Shown: positions 14,341 through 22,769 of the stretch, one piece after another | How the letters are laid out: each line of letters begins with the position of its first letter | Position numbering within the stretch: the first letter of the stretch is position 1 | Assembly (NCBI GenBank): GCA_031428275.1 | Contig: JANPPC010000041.1 | Location: forward strand, 62,001-126,000 | Length of the DNA: 64,000 bases | Source: Pseudobdellovibrio sp031428275 | Lineage (GTDB): Bacteria; Bdellovibrionota; Bdellovibrionia; Bdellovibrionales; Bdellovibrionaceae | Reading direction: 5' to 3' | The notes under the pieces: generated by a model | The model's input: the letters and a program-made list of their open reading frames with translations, nothing else | The model's database searches: none | What the model was told of the DNA's origin: nothing | Position numbers and translations under genes: made by a program

Positions 14341-16722
14341 TTATGGCACTGGATCTAAAGGGTTTGAAAAAATATTCGGATTTATATTAATGAACTCACT
14401 AGGGCGCCCAAAGCCGCCCTTGCTTACTTTGTTGAGCGTTATCCAATTTAGTTTTTCAAGAATGCTGAGTCCGATTTCAACGTCGGGAATTGTGTTCAGG
14501 CCAGACCAGTGATGCCGCGAAATGGTTCGCACAGTATCCATATCCTTGATTTCAAAGCTTCGAATTTTTTCTGCTAATGCATGTGCTTGCCTGAGCCCAC
14601 GCTCAGCGCCCAGTGCATAAATACGGTGCGCATGTTTTTCTAAGAATACGCTGATATGAATCGCTAGACTCAGGGATTCTTGCGACACATTAATAAGCGG
14701 CGAATGAATACCTGAAGCCTTTAATCGTTGAATGTCAGCCCATCCTATAACCTCAAAAATCACAGCAAGCTTAGGAACCAGCGACCTAAACTTTCCTAAG
14801 TGAGATTCGACTTGGGGTAATGCTGTTGTGGACGGGTGCCGAAGTTTCAATTCAAGCTTACTGTACCAATCGTTAAAAACTATTTGTGCTTCGTCTGAAA
14901 AACGCAAGGCTGGTATGTTTTCACTTAATTCCAAGTTAAAACTTTTAAAATCGGCATCATCTATAACTGCAAACAACTCTTTAACTCGGTTTTTAGCAGC
15001 TTGATTATCCTTTCGGTCAATGAGACTTACCCATTCTCGTTGGGGTGGATAAACTGCAAGCTGAAATCTGTCAAATAAGCCATCGGCACCTGACCCACCC
15101 TTTAGAATGTCCGCCACTATAGTTGAAAGCTTAGCAGGCTGTATACCGCCGACTATTGCGACCCGTAATGCTTCAACAAAGTGCGAGCCACGCATTATAC
15201 GTTCCACGTTATAAGAATTTTTTCCATTCCAAGACTCTAAGAAAAATTCACGATCACCTTCGCGTCCTTGTTTTGCTAAATTGCTCAACCATCCTGAAAG
15301 CTCGTCGCGAAAAATAAGTAAGCCATTTGGGTTCAACTCTAAAAGTTCGCAAAGCTTCTCTACTGTGGAATCATTGACTGTTAATTTTTTAAGTTTAGGT
15401 TCAAGTTCTTTAAGATCTACTAGTGCCTGTTCTAGATTTTGTTCTGCCTGCAATGTTTCACGGTCTTCATCTAAAGCTTTTCTAATTTCCTTCTCGTAAG
15501 CTTTTATTTTGGCTTTTATGATTTGAATCTTGGGCTGCCGTTCCTCAGTCTCTGAGCGGTATTTTTTTAGATAATCTTTATTTTTTTCGTTTAAGAAACA
15601 AAGCGCTTCACCTAGGCTGGGTGATTTCATAGTTGATGGTGCTCCAACAATCATGCACCAGAGGTTATTAACCTCGTACCAAGGGTCATGTTTTTTTGGC
15701 TTGATGCAAAGACGACGACCAATAAGCGAAGATACGCTTGTTAAAAATGGCATAAGAATAAACTCAGGGCATACATTCATTCTGTCAGCGGCATCTAATA
15801 CCCAAACTTTAAGTGGCTCTGGTATCAACGACTCGTCAATTGGTTCTGCAAAAGGTAAAACAGGCGGAAGAGATAAAGGCGACTTAAACTTTGGGGGTGC
15901 CGCTTCGACTATCTGAACTTGTTCAAATGGTTTAGCAATATGGCATTTTTCTAAAAGTATTTCTTTGGTGCCACCGTAAAGTTCAAACCATTCGACAACA
16001 TCCTCACCAGTATTTTTTAATTCAAGATGAATTATCTTCACCAGATTTTTATCACCTAGACACTGTGCAAGTTTTTGGGCGCAGGATAATCCTGGCTTGT
16101 CGTTGTCAGGTAAAATATAAATCGATTTACCTTCAAATATCTTCGCATAAAATTCTAATTGATTTTTACTTGGGGAAGATCCTTCGTGTGAGGTAACAGT
16201 AAAAATTCCTAAATCGTTTAGAAACTCGCAGCAACGCTCCCCCTCGACCCAAAAAATTTCTTTGGCTGTTGATGGAACTTTTTCAAACATGAACGGGAAA
16301 AGTAAGTTAGTCGTTTTGCCAAGCTCCCACTTTTCATTTTGCAAATGCTCTTGAGTGAATTGTTTTCGCTTTTCCCCATCAATCACTGACTCAAAACGCG
16401 TTTTTCGGTATACTGTTTTATTGTTTTGATCTTGATAATAATATTTGTTGGTCGGTCTTGCATGATTCCAAAAATCTGTGTTTGTCTTTTTCTTCGTATG
16501 GCTGGAGGTTGATAAAACTTGAGCTTTTTCAATTTGAAGTTGATCACAAAACTGATCCCAATTCCCGTGATTTTGAGTGCCATGATCTTTCCATAGCCCA
16601 GTAACCGTATTAGCGGAAAAACTGGGATTCTTATCTTCTCGAAACGGGGAGTGGCCACGAAGTTGCCCCGAACCATCATCGTAAGTAACTAGCATGTGAT
16701 CGCGGAAATTATAGCTAGTCAT
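14341..16722 (-). CDS. Toprim primase / DUF3987-type ATPase replication protein
   Basis: 793 residues from the ATG at 16722, which overlaps the alpA stop by 8 bases and gives a start followed at once by conserved sequence; a longer frame to 16842 would run through alpA. Residues 20-50 (HSPFREDKNPSFS) match the phage-primase N-terminal domain. A Toprim domain spans about 155-235, with the acidic VEGE (159-162) and PDND (205-208). A DUF3987-like ATPase follows, with a Walker A-like GAPSTMKSP (360-368) and Walker B-like LLIFRDE (468-474). A long charged coiled coil (about 380-448) is inserted between them. It probably primes and unwinds element DNA. Confidence 0.88.
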   Translation of the reverse strand: MTSYNFRDHMLVTYDDGSGQLRGHSPFREDKNPSFSANTVTGLWKDHGTQNHGNWDQFCDQLQIEKAQVLSTSSHTKKKTNTDFWNHARPTNKYYYQDQNNKTVYRKTRFESVIDGEKRKQFTQEHLQNEKWELGKTTNLLFPFMFEKVPSTAKEIFWVEGERCCEFLNDLGIFTVTSHEGSSPSKNQLEFYAKIFEGKSIYILPDNDKPGLSCAQKLAQCLGDKNLVKIIHLELKNTGEDVVEWFELYGGTKEILLEKCHIAKPFEQVQIVEAAPPKFKSPLSLPPVLPFAEPIDESLIPEPLKVWVLDAADRMNVCPEFILMPFLTSVSSLIGRRLCIKPKKHDPWYEVNNLWCMIVGAPSTMKSPSLGEALCFLNEKNKDYLKKYRSETEERQPKIQIIKAKIKAYEKEIRKALDEDRETLQAEQNLEQALVDLKELEPKLKKLTVNDSTVEKLCELLELNPNGLLIFRDELSGWLSNLAKQGREGDREFFLESWNGKNSYNVERIMRGSHFVEALRVAIVGGIQPAKLSTIVADILKGGSGADGLFDRFQLAVYPPQREWVSLIDRKDNQAAKNRVKELFAVIDDADFKSFNLELSENIPALRFSDEAQIVFNDWYSKLELKLRHPSTTALPQVESHLGKFRSLVPKLAVIFEVIGWADIQRLKASGIHSPLINVSQESLSLAIHISVFLEKHAHRIYALGAERGLRQAHALAEKIRSFEIKDMDTVRTISRHHWSGLNTIPDVEIGLSILEKLNWITLNKVSKGGFGRPSEFININPNIFSNPLDPVP

Positions 16723-16918
16723 TTTTAACGACCTTATTACGATCATTTCTGTCTTGTATTCTTTGGGCCATGCACGCTTCAATTTCTGCCTCCACCCATA
16801 AGCTTGCCCGACCCATCTTAATAGGTTTTGGTAACAGTCCACGTTTCATCATTGAATAAATTGTGGGTTTCTTTAGACCTATACGTTTAATTAACTCTTC
16901 CAACCTTAGCATACTCAC
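16715..16918 (-). CDS. alpA: AlpA-family excisionase/transcription activator
   Basis: 67 residues. It has a MerR-like winged helix: LRLEELIKRIGLKKPTIYSMM (4-24), then the wing GLLPKPIKMGRASLWVEAEIEAC. The GTG start at 16918 is decided by GGAGG five bases upstream; the ATG two codons later has poorer spacing. AlpA proteins activate or excise P4-like and PICI elements. The stop overlaps the primase start by 8 bases, so the two are translationally coupled. The gene follows the unknown gene by 46 bases in the int-to-terS direction. Confidence 0.92.
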   Translation of the reverse strand: MSMLRLEELIKRIGLKKPTIYSMMKRGLLPKPIKMGRASLWVEAEIEACMAQRIQDRNDRNKVVKND

Positions 16919-16964
16919 CAGAGCCTCCTTTAGACTTTGGATCGAATATAAGGAACATCGCGCA

Positions 16965-17663
16965 CTAAAGGAGGGATGACTTTATGACGTTTTTTTGCTT
17001 AAAGTTTAGGATTTTTTCATTCACCTTTATGGTTACGATGGTCTCGCCTCCCACTGGATCCAGCTTAGTTTCCAAAATTTCAACCGAAGGCAATTCTAGT
17101 TCACGTTCAAATAATTTATTCACTTGTTGATATTTTTTTTTCAACTTTGAAAGTCGGGCACTGTCTTTGGTGAGAGCTTCGTTATAATCATCTAAGCTGC
17201 CAGGCTTATTTCCAATTTCGTTGGTCTCAATAATTTTTTTCAGCTCTTCGTGACTGAACTTCTTTGCGATACCGCCGACATCGTCATTAGCAAATATTGG
17301 AGTACTAATCGCACGTAATAAATCTTGTGTTTTTGCGGATTCGTCTTCCGAAAAGATTATAATTCCAGATTTTACCGATGCTGTTTCTGCTAAAATTAAA
17401 TCAAAAGCGATAAGTCGATACATATTTTCAATCTCTAAACGCGAAACGCCTGTGTTTAAAAAATTGCGATTCTTTTTGAAAACACGGCCTAAGGATTTTT
17501 TTTGCACAGCTAAAACAGTTTTTTCAAATAGATCAACAATAACGCCAGAAAAGTGAAGCAGAAGAATATTGTCCATATTGTTTAGGATTCGATTTTCATA
17601 AAGGTATAACAGCCAACTGATCTGATTTTCTTGAAGCCTTAAATTAAGAAATCCTTTTTTCAA
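16965..17663 (-). CDS. Element protein of unknown function, overlapping int
   Basis: 232 residues from a TTG at 17663, chosen because AAAGGGG lies five bases upstream; the frame is open to 17861 but that part runs inside the integrase gene. The start lies 20 bases before the integrase stop, so translation is likely coupled. The protein is soluble and rich in Lys, Glu and Leu. A helical middle (about 160-200, DDYNEALTKDSARLSKLKKK) could be a coiled coil, and the C-terminus is beta-rich (GGETIVTIKVNEKIL). No family is recognised. It occupies the place between int and alpA where satellites often carry small accessory genes. Confidence 0.65.
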   Translation of the reverse strand: MKKGFLNLRLQENQISWLLYLYENRILNNMDNILLLHFSGVIVDLFEKTVLAVQKKSLGRVFKKNRNFLNTGVSRLEIENMYRLIAFDLILAETASVKSGIIIFSEDESAKTQDLLRAISTPIFANDDVGGIAKKFSHEELKKIIETNEIGNKPGSLDDYNEALTKDSARLSKLKKKYQQVNKLFERELELPSVEILETKLDPVGGETIVTIKVNEKILNFKQKNVIKSSLL

Positions 17664-18888
17664 GATAACCCCTTTCAGAATTTGAGTAGCAATAGTCTGC
17701 CCATTCGTCCATAAGCATCTTTCGTTTTTTAAAAAAATCGCCTCGTCTGTACGCAGCTTCAACTTTGTCTCGTAAACTATGTGAAAGTGAAGCTTCTGCC
17801 ACCTCTCTACTGTATTGCGTTTCTTCAGATACCCAGTCCCTGAACGTCGATCTGAATCCATGAGTTGTTATGTCGTAACCTAATCGATGCAGTAAGGCGA
17901 GAATTGCGTTGCTGGACAGTTGTCGACGATTGGATAAATTTTTAAATACGATTGGACTCAAATCATCTTTAGGTATTGAATTTAGAATTTCTAATGCGCG
18001 ATCTGATAATGGGACTTGGTGTTCACGCTTTGACTTCATTCTAGAAGCTGGAATTGTCCATACGTTTTTTTGAAAATCAAATTCATTCCATTGAGCACCA
18101 AGCGATTCACAAGTTCGCGTTGCGGTCAGAATTAGGAATTGAAGTGCCAGTGATGAGGAGCAGCTGTGCAATTTCAAGTTTGAAATAAAGTTCGAAATCA
18201 GCGGATAAGAAAGTGCCCGCATGTGTTCAACTTTTTTAATTTGTGATTTCCGAGGTAAGAGTTGGTCTAAGTGCCCGCGCCAACGGGCAGGATTTTCTCC
18301 AGCGCGGTATCCTCGCACTGTAGACCAGTTCAGAATAAGTTCTATACGGTTTCGAACTCTGTTCGCAGTTTCAGTTTTTTCCATCCAAATAGGTTCAATT
18401 ATTTTTACTATATGAGCAGTCTCGATTTCATCAACTGCCATTTTGCCAATGGTCGGAAAGGCATAGCTCTTTAAAGTGCTGAGCCATTGCATATGGTGCT
18501 TTTGGTTTTTCCAAGTATTTTTGTGCATTTCAATATACATTGCTGCGCAAGATTCAAAATTAACCTTTTTTAAACCTATCAAGACCTGTAGTTTTTCTGC
18601 TTTGATTTTTTCTGACAGCGGATCAAGACCACTTAAGATTACTTTTTTTAAGTCATCTCTTTTTAATCTTGCGTCAGAAAGTGAAACCAATCTCAAAGGA
18701 CCCAGCCCCATTTCTCTCGCTTTACCAAGCCGTGAATATCTGAAGACCCACGATTTGTTATTTCTAGGGGTTACCTGCAAGTACAAGCCGCCACCATCAT
18801 GGTAATATCCTGCATCCGCACATCTGCTTACCTTAAGCGCATTTAGTTTATTAAGCTCTCTTGCCACTCTACCCCCAATTTGACCCAT
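17644..18888 (-). CDS. int: Tyrosine recombinase integrase, P4/DUF4102 type
   Basis: 414 residues from the ATG at 18888 (a frame extension to 18942 lacks support). The N-terminal DUF4102 arm-binding domain includes DGGGLYLQVTPRNNKSWVFR (31-50) and GLGPLRLVSLSDAR. The catalytic residues are all present: Arg258 (TATRTCESLGAQW), His343 and Arg346 (THGFRSTFRDW), His370 (ASLSHSLRD) and Tyr380 (EAAYRRGD). It would insert the element at the tRNA-Ser 3' end. It is the gene closest to the right attachment site and reads inward. The downstream unknown gene begins inside its last codons. Confidence 0.95.
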   Translation of the reverse strand: MGQIGGRVARELNKLNALKVSRCADAGYYHDGGGLYLQVTPRNNKSWVFRYSRLGKAREMGLGPLRLVSLSDARLKRDDLKKVILSGLDPLSEKIKAEKLQVLIGLKKVNFESCAAMYIEMHKNTWKNQKHHMQWLSTLKSYAFPTIGKMAVDEIETAHIVKIIEPIWMEKTETANRVRNRIELILNWSTVRGYRAGENPARWRGHLDQLLPRKSQIKKVEHMRALSYPLISNFISNLKLHSCSSSLALQFLILTATRTCESLGAQWNEFDFQKNVWTIPASRMKSKREHQVPLSDRALEILNSIPKDDLSPIVFKNLSNRRQLSSNAILALLHRLGYDITTHGFRSTFRDWVSEETQYSREVAEASLSHSLRDKVEAAYRRGDFFKKRKMLMDEWADYCYSNSERGYLEKRIS

Positions 18889-19018
18889 GAAAATTACGGA
18901 GACCACAGGGGACGGTGATAGCCCATAAGATACTAAAATCAAATAAAATATAATGATGACAGATAGTTACGATACTTCCAGAGACCTTAGTAGAAGTGCT
19001 TTATTGAAAATTAACGGA

Positions 19019-19040
19019 CTCGCTTTCCGCCATTTTGGCT
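19019..19040 (+). repeat. Attachment site copy 2 (right end of element)
   Basis: Second copy of the 17-base core shared with the tRNA-Ser 3' end, extended to 21 of 22 bases. Only the acceptor strand and CCA are duplicated here, so this is an att site and not a second tRNA. The integrase start lies about 130 bases inside it. Beyond it chromosomal genes resume. Confidence 0.9.
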
Positions 19041-19070
19041 CTCTTCGCTCTGAGAGCCTGACGTTAATCA

Positions 19071-19877
19071 CTAGATCCCCAGCTTAAACCAATCAATATT
19101 CAAGCAACGTAAAGATTCAGATGATGAAGGGCCGACTTTTTTAGTCATCTTGTCTATTAGATCAATTAAAGTTTTACGAATTTCTTTTGCGAGTGAGTCT
19201 GATAAAACCATTGGACCGGTATAAAATAAATTATTCTCATCCGCGGAATCCATTGTCTTAAGTGCTTGAAGTCGCCAGTTGGTGTGATGTCTATTTACAA
19301 ACGGAGAATCGCGACCCGCATGAGTTACAGAAGGCCCCATATCAAAACCATTTTTGCTCTCTACTATTAATTTATTTTTAAGAAGAAAATCAATTACGCG
19401 CGAGACAAGTGCGCGATCTAAATCTAAATAATTTGCTAAAGCAGAAACGCTTCCTAAATCAGGTATTGAAGAACCTAAACGAATCGCGCTGTAATACCAG
19501 TGAGAGTAGAAAACCGCTTTATTTTCTTCAGTGAATTTCTGATGTTTAATTCTGTTCTTAAGACTTTGCGCGGATGCGGCCAAAGTTGCTAATTGTTTCT
19601 CGATAACTTTCTTTAATTTATCAGTACCCGCGCGTTCTTTTTGAACGAGGAGTAAAAAATAATCTCTCTCCAGCTCGGTAAAACCCACAAACTGACATAC
19701 TTCTAAAGCTTGTTCTAAGTTCAGATCTCTATCGCCGCGAAAAATCTGGCTCATCACAACGGAATTAACGTTTAAATGTTGAGAAATTTTTCTTAGTTGG
19801 CCATGCCCTTTATTGGGTTGGGCGAAGATCCAATCATTGATACAGGCTTTATAATTATCGTATTCAAAAACATTCAT
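19071..19877 (-). CDS. TIGR02147-family regulator
   Basis: 268 residues from the ATG at 19877, preceded by AAAGGAATCAG; a frame extension of 10 residues is not needed. The opening NVFEYDNYKACINDWI and the following HTH-like RKISQHLNVNSVVMSQIFRGDRDLN are typical of TIGR02147 proteins, which are abundant in Bdellovibrio relatives and Fibrobacter. A second winged-helix-like region covers about 125-185 (ALANYLDLDRALVSRVIDFLLKNKLI). It likely binds DNA, and the divergent lipoprotein gene is the obvious target candidate. Its stop lies only 31 bases from the element's right attachment site. Confidence 0.85.
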   Translation of the reverse strand: MNVFEYDNYKACINDWIFAQPNKGHGQLRKISQHLNVNSVVMSQIFRGDRDLNLEQALEVCQFVGFTELERDYFLLLVQKERAGTDKLKKVIEKQLATLAASAQSLKNRIKHQKFTEENKAVFYSHWYYSAIRLGSSIPDLGSVSALANYLDLDRALVSRVIDFLLKNKLIVESKNGFDMGPSVTHAGRDSPFVNRHHTNWRLQALKTMDSADENNLFYTGPMVLSDSLAKEIRKTLIDLIDKMTKKVGPSSSESLRCLNIDWFKLGI

Positions 19878-19912
19878 TCTGATTCCTTTACGAAAAATAG
19901 TTAGCATAAATG

Positions 19913-19935
19913 TTAATTATATACATAACAATTAA
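19913..19935. promoter_or_regulatory. AT-rich inverted repeat between divergent genes
   Basis: TTAATT (19913-19918) and AATTAA (19930-19935) flank an AT-rich centre in the 142-base region between the TIGR02147 gene and the lipoprotein gene. Position suggests an operator for one or both genes. Arms are only 6 bases, so this is tentative. Confidence 0.3.
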
Positions 19936-20019
19936 AGTTAAAGATGTAGCAGCCCGCTTCATTTTAAGGAAAGCTGTTTTTAGTTTGAAATCGTAACCGC
20001 TCTCACATAAGGATCTAGT

Positions 20020-21117
20020 ATGAAACTTTTGAAAAGAATCTCTTTGCTTGCGCTCTTAATCGTAGTTTCTGCCTGTATGATAAATGCTCCGAACACGCCA
20101 GACTCTGCCTACGGCGCTATGGCTATTCCGCGAAATAACGTCAGGGGCGGCGTAGACGGCGGGGGCGGAAAAAGTGTGGTCTGCCGAGATGACCAAAACA
20201 ACATTATTTCAGCGCAAAGTTTAGATTTGTATGAAGGCCGTACGATGTATGGTCTTAACATTCCTACTTCAGACGAAACGATGGAATTGCAGATTGATCG
20301 TGCCTTAAAAACGTTCCCGACAAGACAAAGTATCATCGAACTTAATGTCACAACCGTGAAAGAGAAAATGACTTTGCTTGCGGCCGGCACCCAGCTTAGT
20401 GAAGTTAATGATTCATACGATGTTATATTTCCACAAGGCTGTAAAGCGGAGCAGCTTGCTCGATATTACAGCGATGAAAAAATATTAGTAAGCGGAGACA
20501 TCTGGAAACATCTTAGCAACACCGACAAAGCGGCGCTGGTACTTCACGAAGCAATATATAGTTTAAACAGAAACTATGGTGCTTTGGACTCGCGACAATC
20601 TCGTCACATTGTTATGAATTTATTTGATGCAAATACTAAGTGGACAGATCCAAACTTAAATATTCCGGAAGATGCACTACTTTGCTTTTCAATGAATGGT
20701 TCGCTGTTCATGTGGGCTTTTCAAAATGTAGAAAAAAACTGGGTTTTACAATTCGGAGTCGTCGGTAATACAACTATTGTTAGTAAAAAACAGGCAATTC
20801 TCTATGTTAACCCCAACGAAGCTTTTAACTTTAACGAAGCCAAGAAAATTGAAATTACTAAAGGTGACAATTTAATTGGTAGCTCAGTAATGATGGATTT
20901 AACGCTTAATTCTGACTTCGAAGGTAATGACTCAATCACTCTTAAGAAAGTTTGGGAACCTGTTGTTCTAACCAATGGTCGCACAATGTCTGGGTACCAA
21001 ACGCTACGATATTATCTGAGTTGGACTTCACGCACGTTTCCGGGTCTTTCGCAGCCAGATCAAATGTTAAACTGTGGTTTAACGACCATTAAAAATAAAG
21101 TCCAAGATAACTTCTAA
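20020..21117 (+). CDS. Lipoprotein of unknown function
   Basis: 365 residues with a lipoprotein signal peptide ending in the lipobox VSAC (Cys19). The start follows AAGGATCTAGT. A Gly-rich segment (NNVRGGVDGGGGKSVVCRDD, about 40-59) opens the mature protein. HEAIYSLNRNYGAL and SRHIVMNLFDANT recall the helix following a HExxx motif in some secreted Bdellovibrio-type proteins, but no complete zinc-protease motif is seen. The second half is beta-rich. It is transcribed away from the TIGR02147 regulator. Its stop overlaps the convergent pirin stop by 4 bases. Confidence 0.78.
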   Translation: MKLLKRISLLALLIVVSACMINAPNTPDSAYGAMAIPRNNVRGGVDGGGGKSVVCRDDQNNIISAQSLDLYEGRTMYGLNIPTSDETMELQIDRALKTFPTRQSIIELNVTTVKEKMTLLAAGTQLSEVNDSYDVIFPQGCKAEQLARYYSDEKILVSGDIWKHLSNTDKAALVLHEAIYSLNRNYGALDSRQSRHIVMNLFDANTKWTDPNLNIPEDALLCFSMNGSLFMWAFQNVEKNWVLQFGVVGNTTIVSKKQAILYVNPNEAFNFNEAKKIEITKGDNLIGSSVMMDLTLNSDFEGNDSITLKKVWEPVVLTNGRTMSGYQTLRYYLSWTSRTFPGLSQPDQMLNCGLTTIKNKVQDNF

Positions 21118-22028
21118 AGAATCGTACCCTTCGGATTTTGTCCGACTTCGGGTGGTAGCGGAATGAAGTCGCGGTCGTCGCCTTCGATTTTTCCGAAGCG
21201 GGGTGAGTAGCCTGGGCCCATCGCCCACTGCTTTTTGACTTCTTCGATTCTTTCTTCTGAGCTTGATACGAAATTCCAGTATATATATCTTTTGCCGACC
21301 GTGCTGCCGCCCAGAAGTAGAACGTGTGAATCTTCTTCGACCGCAAGTATAAGGCTTTCGTTGTTTTTTAATACAATCATAGAAAAACCTTCGACCAAGT
21401 TTTCTTCGGCGCGAACTTTTCCGCTAACGACGTATGCTGCCGATTCGCGACCGTCGTTCGGAAGAAGCAAGGTCTTACCTTTTGGGATATGAACGTCGAC
21501 GTAATAAAAATCAGAGTGAACACCCACAGGGCTGGCATGGCCGTAAGCGTGGCCTAAAAGAATTTTCATTTGAACGCCGTTAACGTCGAATTCGGGAAGA
21601 CTATCGGCCGCATGATGTTTAAAGCTTGGGTCGACCTCTTCGTACTTCTCGGGCAGGGCCACCCAGCACTGGATGCCGTTAAGCTTTCCGCCAGCGTGGC
21701 GAACCTCTGGGGGAGTTCGTTCAGAGTGAACGATGCCTTTACCCGAAGTCATCCAGTTGATGGCACCCGGTTCGATAAGTTGATCTGAACCCAGACTGTC
21801 GCGGTGATGAATTTTGCCATCAAACAAGTAAGTAACGGTTGCTAAATTAATGTGGGGATGGGGTCGCACATCTATGCCGCTTTCGGGTTCGAAGTAAGCT
21901 GGCCCCATATGATCAAAGAAAATAAATGGGCCGACCATACGATGGGTGGCGTAGGGAAGAATTCTGCGAACGCTAAACCCGCCCAGATCACGCTCGCGTG
22001 AAGTGATAATCATTTCTATAGAGCTCAT
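21114..22028 (-). CDS. Pirin family protein
   Basis: 304-residue bicupin. The metal ligands of pirins are in place: His57 and His59 (RPHPHINLATVTYLF), His101 and Glu103 (GIVHSERTP). GKIHHRDSLGS and MTSGKGIVHSE are characteristic of the family. Some pirins have quercetin 2,3-dioxygenase activity and others act as redox-dependent regulators; which applies here cannot be told. It is convergent with the lipoprotein gene, and 69 bases separate its start from the YfiH-family gene. Confidence 0.93.
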   Translation of the reverse strand: MSSIEMIITSRERDLGGFSVRRILPYATHRMVGPFIFFDHMGPAYFEPESGIDVRPHPHINLATVTYLFDGKIHHRDSLGSDQLIEPGAINWMTSGKGIVHSERTPPEVRHAGGKLNGIQCWVALPEKYEEVDPSFKHHAADSLPEFDVNGVQMKILLGHAYGHASPVGVHSDFYYVDVHIPKGKTLLLPNDGRESAAYVVSGKVRAEENLVEGFSMIVLKNNESLILAVEEDSHVLLLGGSTVGKRYIYWNFVSSSEERIEEVKKQWAMGPGYSPRFGKIEGDDRDFIPLPPEVGQNPKGTIL

Positions 22029-22097
22029 TGATGTCTCCGATCCTTAATGTTTCGTAGTAAACTAGCGAAGCTAAAATTGCCTAGTGAAAGCTTCTGT

Positions 22098-22769
22098 TTA
22101 CAAGATGGCGATAAAGCTTAAATTACGCTCGTGGGTCATCTTGCCGCGCCGATAAGAATGAAAAAGCTCGTTCGTTTTTGTATCTAAATTGAGTGTCATG
22201 GCGCTTGGCTCTTTACCAATAACATAACGAATCTGCGAAAAAATAATCGCTTGTAAATCGACATAGAATTTATCGTTCTTACTAGAAGCGTAATCACTTC
22301 GATCAAGCCCGAACTGTGATTTCTCTAGCTGCAAAAAAACATCTTCAGAGACTTCAAAACTATCTTTCATAATATGCGGACCAAAAAAGAATTCAAAATT
22401 TTTATCCGTCGAGCCCGTTGCGATCAATTTCTGTAGAGCTTTTAACGTAATTTGATTCTGCACCCCGCGCCAACCGGCGTGAATAGCTAAAGCTCGATGA
22501 GTTTGGCGGCAGTAAATCATTAAAGGTGTGCAGTCAGCCGTTGCAATCAGCAACGCATGTTTTTTTTGATCGGTATAATGGGCGTCGGCTTCGACTAATT
22601 GCTCTGAAGCGGCTATAATAATATCAGAATGCGTTTGTTTAATTCGTCGAAAGCGCAAGTCGTTATAAAAGTTTTCAATTTTTTCAGCTGTGGCGGTGGT
22701 ATTGCCAAAAAAAACTAAGCAGTTTTCATTCTTAAAGTAGTAACCAAGCTCATTTTGCCAGAATTTCAT
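22098..22769 (-). CDS. Laccase-domain purine nucleoside phosphorylase family (YfiH/PgeF)
   Basis: 223 residues. The zinc-binding residues lie in QTHSD (His47), TADCTPLM (Cys80) and IHAGWRG (His97), the three signatures of the DUF152/YfiH family. Members cleave adenosine or inosine with phosphate, and in Escherichia coli YfiH also corrects a wrongly incorporated L-serine in peptidoglycan precursors. It starts inside the last 20 bases of rluD, the same pairing seen in many proteobacteria. Confidence 0.93.
   Translation of the reverse strand: MKFWQNELGYYFKNENCLVFFGNTTATAEKIENFYNDLRFRRIKQTHSDIIIAASEQLVEADAHYTDQKKHALLIATADCTPLMIYCRQTHRALAIHAGWRGVQNQITLKALQKLIATGSTDKNFEFFFGPHIMKDSFEVSEDVFLQLEKSQFGLDRSDYASSKNDKFYVDLQAIIFSQIRYVIGKEPSAMTLNLDTKTNELFHSYRRGKMTHERNLSFIAIL

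Larger units (their letters stand above)
11389..19040. mobile_element. PICI-like (phage satellite) integrative element in tRNA-Ser
   Basis: A 7.6-kb element bounded by a direct repeat of the tRNA-Ser 3' end. Reading from the right end on the minus strand, the gene order is integrase, small unknown, AlpA-type regulator, primase/helicase and small terminase subunit. Then come a divergent XRE regulator and two cargo genes next to the tRNA. The order int-alpA-pri-terS is that described for Gram-negative phage-inducible chromosomal islands. I see no capsid, portal, tail, lysis or large-terminase gene, so it cannot be a complete prophage. The alternatives are a decayed prophage or a P4-like plasmid-phage. 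All five core frames look intact, arguing against decay. Confidence 0.8.

Noticed and set aside
19015..19035. Second tRNA-Ser gene at the right end of the element
   Set aside because: Only the acceptor strand and CCA are present; no D, anticodon or T arm precedes them, so it is an att copy.
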